Of a DNA stretch of 18,346 nucleotides, positions 13,656 through 18,346 are shown piece after piece. The notes under the pieces were generated by a model. It had not been told where the DNA came from, did no database searches, and saw nothing but the letters and a program-made list of their open reading frames with translations. A program made the position numbers and the translations under genes. The stretch is taken from NCBI GenBank assembly GCA_003170995.1, contig PMXT01000138.1, forward strand, positions 1 to 18,346, in the 5' to 3' direction. The first letter of the stretch is position 1; each line of letters starts with the position of its first letter. Origin of the DNA: Actinomycetota bacterium (GTDB lineage Bacteria; Actinomycetota; Thermoleophilia; Gaiellales; Gaiellaceae).

Positions 13656-13983
13656 CGGCTCGCGCGCGCTCGTTAGTGAGCTAGCACTGGCGGCCGTTGG
13701 CGTTGCTGCGCTTAGCGCGGATCGGATTGATGCTCTCGCCGAGGCGATAGCTTCTGGAGGAAAGATCGCGAGCGTCGACGAGGCGCGCGAGCTGCTGCGT
13801 GACGAGATTGAGCGCTGGCGCGAAGAAGCGGCGCGCGTGAGCGGACAGGCGACTACGCGTCTGAGTGTGCTGGCGCGTGAGCTGGGCTTGATCACCCGCG
13901 AGGAGGCCGATGAGCTGGAGCTGCGGGTGGCTCAGCTCGAGCACCGCTTGCAGCTCCTCGAGCGCGACAGCGATCCGGCGTGA
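13639..13983 (+). CDS. Small helical coiled-coil (phasin-like) protein
   Basis: A 114-residue protein, unrecognised beyond a general likeness to PhaF/phasin-type helical proteins. Helical segments are ALVSELALAAVGVAALSADRI, a middle EARELLRDEIERWREEAARV, and a C-terminal leucine-heptad segment ADELELRVAQLEHRLQLLER typical of a coiled coil. There is no signal peptide or cysteine. It starts inside the end of secDF (17-base overlap) and its TGA overlaps the next GTG (GTGA), so it sits in a tightly coupled run. The role is unknown; oligomerisation through the C-terminal coil is likely. Confidence 0.7.
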   Translation: MADPASGSRALVSELALAAVGVAALSADRIDALAEAIASGGKIASVDEARELLRDEIERWREEAARVSGQATTRLSVLARELGLITREEADELELRVAQLEHRLQLLERDSDPA

Positions 13984-15590
13984 GCAGCAGGCAGATAGCG
14001 AAGAAAACCTCGAAGCGGCTGCCGCGGCCTCGTGTCGAGGCCGTCCTAGCTGCGGCGGTGGCACTGTTGGGCGTTCTCTCGCTCGTCTCCGCCCTGACTC
14101 CGAATATCGCCGATCGCGCCCACATGGTCGAGCGCGTCCTGCCCTTCGGTCTGCTCGAGTTGGCTCGCGTGCTCGCGCTAACCCTCGGTCTCGCTCTACT
14201 ACTGCTCTCGCGCTCGCTTGCCCGAGGTCGCCAGCGGGCCTGGACACTTGCGTTGCTTGCCGTAATTGGAGTCGCAATCGCTCACCTGGTGAAGGGCCTC
14301 GATTTCGAGGAGGCCATCGTCAGCCTGCTGCTCGTGATCGCGCTGCTGCGCTATCGCTCGCATTTCGACGCGCCCGGTGATCCAGCCGTTCGGCGTCCCG
14401 TCGCCGGCAGCTTGCTCGCCGTGACGGGAGCTGTTGGCATCGGCATCGTGTTCGGTACGCGTGGCATGCCCGATCGCGTCGGAGACTTGATCAGCGCCTG
14501 CGCGGTGCTTCTGGCGCTGTGGGCACTCAGGCTCTGGCTTGGCCCCTTCCCCGAGCACGTCCACCAGTCGCTGGAGGAACGGCACCGGGCCAGGGAGCTG
14601 GTCGAGAGCTTCGGCCGTGACAGCCTCGCTTTCTTCAGCCTCAGGCGTGACAAGAGCCTCTTCTTCTCACCGAGCGGCAACGCGTTTCTCGCCTATCGAC
14701 TGGTCGGTAGCTCGGCACTGATCAGCGGCGACCCGGTGGGAGAGGAGAGCGAGTTCGCGAGTCTGGTCGCCGACTTCATGACGCGCGCTCGTGACCACGG
14801 CTGGCGCGTCGCCGTTGTCGGCGCCGGTCGGGAGCGGCTACGCCTCTACCGCGAGCAAGGGATGTCACGGGCGATCAAGATCGGCGACGAGGCGGTCGTC
14901 CGACCGGAGCTCTTCACGACGGAAGGCCGGGCGATGAGGAAGGTGCGCCAATCAGCGCGCAAGGTCGCCGAGCGCGATGGCGTTCGGTTCCGGATCGCGC
15001 GAGTGAGAGATGTTGACGAGGAGCTGCGTACGAGGCTCGAGGAGATCTCGAGTGCCTGGCTGGCTGGGCGCCGCGAGCGCGGCTTCTCGATGGCGATGGA
15101 CGACCTGTTCGCGCCCGGAGGCGTGTTTGCGCTGGCGCTCGATACAGGTAACGAGCCGATCGCCTTCCTGTATCTGGTTCCCAGTCCCGCCGGCGGCGGC
15201 TACTCACTTTCGTCGCAGAGGCGCCTTCCGGGCTGCCCCGGAGGCATCTCGGAGTTCCTCGTCATCGAGGCACTCGCCTGGGCGCGTGAGGCAGGTGTGC
15301 GTGAGCTTTCGCTCAACTTCTGCGCCTTCCGCGGCCTGCTGTACATGGATTCGGAGGCACGGCTGTGGCGGCGACTCGCACGCAGGACGCTGCTAGGCCT
15401 GGACTCGATCTTCCAGATCGAGCGTCTGAGCTCGTTCAGCCGCAAGTTCCGGCCCGAATGGCGACCGCGCTACGTTTGCCTGGAGCGTTTGGGCGACCTA
15501 CCCGCGGTGGGGCTGGCCTACCTGCGCGCCGAGTCGTTGATCGCAACGCCTCGCTCGCCTGGCCGTAAGCGATCGCCAAAGACTCTCTAG
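13980..15590 (+). CDS. DUF2156 / phosphatidylglycerol lysyltransferase-like membrane protein
   Basis: A 536-residue protein. The N-terminal part (about 20-190) holds around six membrane segments, fewer than full MprF flippase modules. From about 205 it has the cytosolic DUF2156 tandem-GNAT fold of MprF/LysX enzymes: DSLAFFSLRRDKSLFFS, AYRLVGSSALISGDPVG, WRVAVVGAG, GDEAVVRPELF, MRKVRQSARKVAERDG, ISSAWLAGRRERGFSM, SLSSQRRLPG and LSLNFCAFRGLLY. Family members transfer lysine or another amino acid from tRNA to phosphatidylglycerol, lowering surface charge. No LysRS domain is fused. The start is GTG 13980 in a GTGA overlap. The exact amino acid or lipid cannot be read from sequence. Confidence 0.85.
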   Translation: MSSRQIAKKTSKRLPRPRVEAVLAAAVALLGVLSLVSALTPNIADRAHMVERVLPFGLLELARVLALTLGLALLLLSRSLARGRQRAWTLALLAVIGVAIAHLVKGLDFEEAIVSLLLVIALLRYRSHFDAPGDPAVRRPVAGSLLAVTGAVGIGIVFGTRGMPDRVGDLISACAVLLALWALRLWLGPFPEHVHQSLEERHRARELVESFGRDSLAFFSLRRDKSLFFSPSGNAFLAYRLVGSSALISGDPVGEESEFASLVADFMTRARDHGWRVAVVGAGRERLRLYREQGMSRAIKIGDEAVVRPELFTTEGRAMRKVRQSARKVAERDGVRFRIARVRDVDEELRTRLEEISSAWLAGRRERGFSMAMDDLFAPGGVFALALDTGNEPIAFLYLVPSPAGGGYSLSSQRRLPGCPGGISEFLVIEALAWAREAGVRELSLNFCAFRGLLYMDSEARLWRRLARRTLLGLDSIFQIERLSSFSRKFRPEWRPRYVCLERLGDLPAVGLAYLRAESLIATPRSPGRKRSPKTL

Positions 15591-15620
15591 AGAGCCCGCC
15601 CAACGGAGAAGCACGCCGCC

Positions 15621-15646
15621 GCGCCGCTCGTTCGCGGCGCTCTTCC
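15621..15646 (+). terminator. Possible terminator after the DUF2156 gene
   Basis: GCGCCGC (15621-15627), loop TCGTTC, GCGGCGC (15634-15640), then TCTTCCT. It is a 7-bp GC stem with a pyrimidine-rich tail in the 71-base gap before the next gene. The T-run is poor, so read-through into the kinase-like gene is possible. Confidence 0.45.
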
Positions 15647-15661
15647 TGTCAAACTCTCGAC

Positions 15662-17329
15662 ATGGCCTCGCGTTCCAGTGCGAGCAATCTTGGCCGCCTC
15701 TCGGAGATCGCGCAGGTTGCGGCGCGCCACGGCTTCGGCTACCTGCTCGCGCGCCACCACTTGGGCGACCTCATTCCCGGGCGCCGAAAGCTGCGCCTCG
15801 ATGAGCCGGTCGTCTCGGAGCGCGGCCGCCACCTGCGCGCGATGCTCGAGGAGCTCGGGCCGACCTTCGTCAAGTTCGGTCAGCTTCTCTCGATGCGCCC
15901 GGATGTACTTCCGCCCGACGTGATCAGCGAGCTGCGCTCGCTGCAAGACGATGTCAGGCCCTTCGCCTTCGATGACGTTCGCCGCGTTGTTCAAGACGAT
16001 CTCGATCAGACGCTCGAGCGGCTCTTTCTGGAGTTCGACGAGTCGCCGCTAGCGGCCGCCTCGATCGGTCAGGTGCACAGAGCCGTGCTTCCAAACGGGC
16101 ACTTGGTGGCGGTCAAGGTGCAGCGACCGGGCGCTCCCGAGCAGATCGAATCGGATCTGGGCTTGCTCTACCAGGCGGCTCGCATTCTCAAGGAGCGGGT
16201 GCGGGCTCTCGACTTCATCGATACGCGAGCGGTGGTGGACGAGTTCGCGCGCTCGATCCGCCGCGAGCTCGACTACCACCAGGAGGGCAGGAACGCCGAC
16301 GTACTGCGGCGGCAATTCGCGGCCGATCCGCACGTTCGCATACCGCGTGTGTACTGGACTTACACCAGGGCGCACGTGCTCACGCTCGAGTTCCTGCAGG
16401 GAACGCAACTCGCCGATCTAGACGACGATCTCTCGAGCGATGACCGGCGCAAGCTGGCAACGCGGGTCGCTCGGATCTGGATGGAGATGATCTTCAAGCA
16501 TGGCGTCTTTCACGGTGATCCGCACCCGGCGAACATCTTCGTGCTCGAAAGTGTGGATGAGATCGGGCTGGTCGACTTCGGCCTCGTCGGGCGCCTCTCG
16601 GATCAGGACATGACCCGGCTGACTCGCCTGTTCATCGACGCCGCCGCCGAGAACGTCGACGCCGTACCGCAGCGCCTCTACGACCTGGGCGTGCGCTGCC
16701 CGCCAGAGCGCGAGCAGCAGTTCGCGCTCGAGTTGCGCGAGAACTACTATCGCTACCACGGAGCGAGCCTGGCCGAGATCGATCCGCTGCAGGTGATTCG
16801 CGAGACCTTCTCGATGATCTACTCGCTCAACCTGAGGCTGCCGACTCGCTTCCTCATCCTCGATAAGGCGCTTGCAACCCTGGCCGCGGTCGGCGTCGAG
16901 CTGACTCCCGATTTCAACGTCTTCGAGATCGCCAAGCCTTACGCCCGCGATCTGGTGCGTCAGCGCTTCAGCCCCGAGCGAATGGTGCGGCGCGCGCAGC
17001 GCGAAGGAGTCGAGCTGGCGCGGGTCGGTCGCGAGCTGCCCAGTCTCGTGCACGGAGTTCTCGAGCAGACCCGGGAAGGCCGGCTCGAGATCGGCTTCGT
17101 ACACAAGGGGCTGGAGGAGGCGATGCACCAGGTCTCGGTCGCCGTTAACCGGCTCGTGATCGCGCTGATCGTGGTCGGCGGACTGATCGGCTCGAGCTTG
17201 ATCGGCATCTTCGCCCACGGCGGTCCGCATCTCCTCGGCGTCAACGTCATCTCGGTGGCCGGGTTCCTGCTTGCGGGCGTGCTTGGGCTCTGGCTGCTTT
17301 GGGGCGTGATTCGCTCGGGCCGGTTGTGA
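15662..17329 (+). CDS. ABC1/AarF/UbiB-family atypical kinase-like membrane protein
   Basis: A 555-residue protein with all UbiB-family hallmarks. These are the KxGQ motif (KFGQ, 71-74) and following SMRPDVLPP, the Ala-rich nucleotide loop AAASIGQVHRA at about 131-141, VAVKVQRPG with Lys152, ELDY near 202-205, HGDPHPANIF with Asp286 and Asn291, and DFG at 305-307. Two C-terminal membrane segments (about 498-515 and 528-550) follow, also typical. Members bind ATP and support quinone synthesis or lipid handling at the membrane; the substrate is unknown, and menaquinone rather than ubiquinone would be expected in an actinobacterium. The ATG at 15662 lacks a clear ribosome site. Confidence 0.93.
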   Translation: MASRSSASNLGRLSEIAQVAARHGFGYLLARHHLGDLIPGRRKLRLDEPVVSERGRHLRAMLEELGPTFVKFGQLLSMRPDVLPPDVISELRSLQDDVRPFAFDDVRRVVQDDLDQTLERLFLEFDESPLAAASIGQVHRAVLPNGHLVAVKVQRPGAPEQIESDLGLLYQAARILKERVRALDFIDTRAVVDEFARSIRRELDYHQEGRNADVLRRQFAADPHVRIPRVYWTYTRAHVLTLEFLQGTQLADLDDDLSSDDRRKLATRVARIWMEMIFKHGVFHGDPHPANIFVLESVDEIGLVDFGLVGRLSDQDMTRLTRLFIDAAAENVDAVPQRLYDLGVRCPPEREQQFALELRENYYRYHGASLAEIDPLQVIRETFSMIYSLNLRLPTRFLILDKALATLAAVGVELTPDFNVFEIAKPYARDLVRQRFSPERMVRRAQREGVELARVGRELPSLVHGVLEQTREGRLEIGFVHKGLEEAMHQVSVAVNRLVIALIVVGGLIGSSLIGIFAHGGPHLLGVNVISVAGFLLAGVLGLWLLWGVIRSGRL

Positions 17330-17472
17330 GAGCTCTCTTCGAGAAGTGCCACTTCGACGTTTGACCGCGCTCTGCGAAGCGGTGCGCATCCGGCGCAGAA
17401 TCGACACGTTGATAAGCGATTTGGGCGATGTGTAACTAGACACACCCATGTCGCGCTAGACTCTGCTCGCCC
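17330..17472 (+). promoter_or_regulatory. Gap before the last plus-strand gene: palindrome, possible A-type relic, weak promoter
   Basis: GAAGTG-C-CACTTC, a 13-base palindrome near 17343-17355, lies just after the kinase-like gene. GTTTGACCGCGCTCT (17359-17373) resembles the right end of the A-type repeat (GTTTGAAACGCGCTCT). TTGATA (17409-17414), 18 bases, then TAACTA (17433-17438) could be a sigma-70-type promoter for the gene at 17473. None of these is strong alone. Confidence 0.25.
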
Positions 17473-18213
17473 GTGTTTTTCTGGCTATCGAGACGAGTCT
17501 GGCCAATCGCCCGCGTTGTCCTCGGCCCTGCTCGGGCCGCGAACACCATCATCGGATGGTGGCCGGTGATTGCGTTCGCAATGAGCGTAGGCTCGGTGGC
17601 GCTCTTCGGCGTAGCTCGGGCATCGTCTAGCGGTAAGCGTGGTCACAGACACGGCTTCCTGCCGCACCTACAACCAGCGTGGTACCTCGTAATCGCGCTC
17701 GTGATTCTGGCGGTTCTCTGCCTACGGGCGGCATACATCTTCCACGGACGCACACTTAGGGTGTTCCCGCGCGGCGAGATCGCGGTCACATCGTTCATCT
17801 TTTTCCAACGGCCCCAAGTCGAGAAAGACCAAGGCGACCCGGGGAGCATCCTCTTTTTCAAGGTTCGGGTGACTAACCGAGAAACCACCCAAGCAATGAA
17901 CTTGGTTCTCGATGTTGCATACATCACGTCATTATCAAAGGCTGGGGTTACCACCGGCCTACGGTCTCGGTTATTGCCCAGCCGCGACGCTAAGACACTA
18001 GAGGCGCTTCCTTCTCCTCTGAAAGTCGGGCCGACTGACACCGTGGAAGGGGAGTTGACCGTTGGCTCCTACTCCAACTGGCCACCCGGAATCGAGTATG
18101 GAGAAGACCACAAGTTCTCGGCCGGTAAGGGCGGTCAATTCGTCCTAAATGTCCACGACTACATCAGCGGAGAAACCGTCGAGTTCACGATTCCAGGGAA
18201 GTGGGAGGCGTGA
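17473..18213 (+). CDS. Hypothetical two-TM protein with a beta-rich C-terminal domain
   Basis: Unrecognised, 246 residues. A basic N-terminus (RRVWPIARVV) precedes TM1 at about 27-46 (IIGWWPVIAFAMSVGSVALF). A Lys/Arg/His loop follows, then TM2 at about 68-88 (AWYLVIALVILAVLCLRAAY). The rest (about 95-246) is a strand-rich soluble domain with FFKVRVTNRETTQAMNLVLDVAY, which looks like an immunoglobulin-like sandwich, and a final QFVLNVHDYISG strand. The start used is GTG 17473; ATG 17581 would lose TM1. Codon third positions look less GC-rich than in the neighbours, and no family is known to me, so it may be a recently gained gene. It converges on, and overlaps by 29 bases, the small minus-strand gene. 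Confidence 0.65.
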   Translation: MFFWLSRRVWPIARVVLGPARAANTIIGWWPVIAFAMSVGSVALFGVARASSSGKRGHRHGFLPHLQPAWYLVIALVILAVLCLRAAYIFHGRTLRVFPRGEIAVTSFIFFQRPQVEKDQGDPGSILFFKVRVTNRETTQAMNLVLDVAYITSLSKAGVTTGLRSRLLPSRDAKTLEALPSPLKVGPTDTVEGELTVGSYSNWPPGIEYGEDHKFSAGKGGQFVLNVHDYISGETVEFTIPGKWEA

Positions 18214-18328
18214 CGCTCTCACCCTCGTTCTCGGCGTCCTCGTCCTTCTCGGACTCCGCGCCGAGCAAAAGCCGAAGAGCCTCTTCGGGCTCCATTTCCA
18301 CATTCACCGTGTCGTCTAACTTGGCCAT
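18185..18328 (-). CDS. Small acidic protein of 47 residues
   Basis: A short complete ORF, ATG 18328 to TGA 18185-18187, reading MAKLDDTVNVEMEPEEALRL, then LLGAESEKDEDAEN and a Ser/Pro tail. It is strongly acidic, with a beta-like start, one short helix and a disordered end. GAAGAG sits directly against the ATG, as it does for the pafBC-like gene. Third codon positions are GC-biased, which supports coding. It overlaps the 3' end of the convergent plus-strand gene. The function is unknown; it may be the first gene of a minus-strand unit whose promoter lies beyond the window. Confidence 0.5.
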   Translation of the reverse strand: MAKLDDTVNVEMEPEEALRLLLGAESEKDEDAENEGESVTPPTSLES

Positions 18329-18346
18329 CTCTTCGAGTCTACCCCC

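Overview
The window is GC-rich, densely packed chromosomal DNA that most resembles a deep-branching actinobacterium of the Thermoleophilia type (Gaiellales/Solirubrobacterales). This placement is an inference. It rests on a fused PafBC-type WYL regulator, a class II aldolase very close in sequence to the mycobacterial enzyme, several zinc-ribbon membrane proteins, and frequent GTG/TTG starts with 4-base gene overlaps. No CRISPR array, intact insertion sequence, phage module, rRNA gene or complete tRNA gene was seen.

Layout: 1-187 is non-coding, with a dispersed repeat and a perfect 12-bp hairpin. 188-1624 holds an MIP18/DUF59 iron-sulfur assembly factor and queG. 1638-3644 (minus) is the PafBC-like regulator, convergent with queG. 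3781-5892 (minus) holds a small zinc-knuckle protein and a translationally coupled pair: a double-zinc-ribbon protein followed by a zinc-ribbon/TM/SPOR protein. 6101-7567 contains class II fructose-bisphosphate aldolase (minus), flanked by two copies of a dispersed structured repeat. 7569-8006 (minus) is a coiled-coil protein divergent from queA. 8034-10433 (plus) is queA, a small PH-like gene and tgt. 10434-10907 is a gap containing two tail-to-tail repeat elements and a probable 38-codon ORF. 10908-15590 (plus) is an overlapping run: fused secDF, a small coiled-coil gene and a DUF2156/LPG-synthase-like membrane protein. 15662-17329 is an ABC1/UbiB-family kinase-like protein. 17473-18213 is an unrecognised two-TM protein, and 18185-18328 (minus) is a 47-residue acidic protein.

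How the genes relate: queG, tgt and queA are the three final steps of tRNA queuosine synthesis (base exchange, ribosyl transfer, epoxide reduction). They lie in one neighbourhood, and tgt and queA keep the widely conserved queA-tgt-(yajC)-secDF order. A recognisable yajC is missing, and its place is taken by repeat elements and a tiny ORF. The rest is housekeeping: glycolysis, protein export, lipid modification and quinone-type cofactor or lipid metabolism.

The most unusual signal is a family of intergenic elements of roughly 100-160 bp. Three B-type copies lie at 6101-6204, 7413-7567 and 10608-10766; the related A-type copies lie at 21-96 and 10480-10608. The outer arms of the B copies differ in sequence but keep base pairing, with compensatory changes and a shared G.G mismatch. 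This suggests selection or transposition of a folded RNA or DNA hairpin rather than simple sequence repeats.
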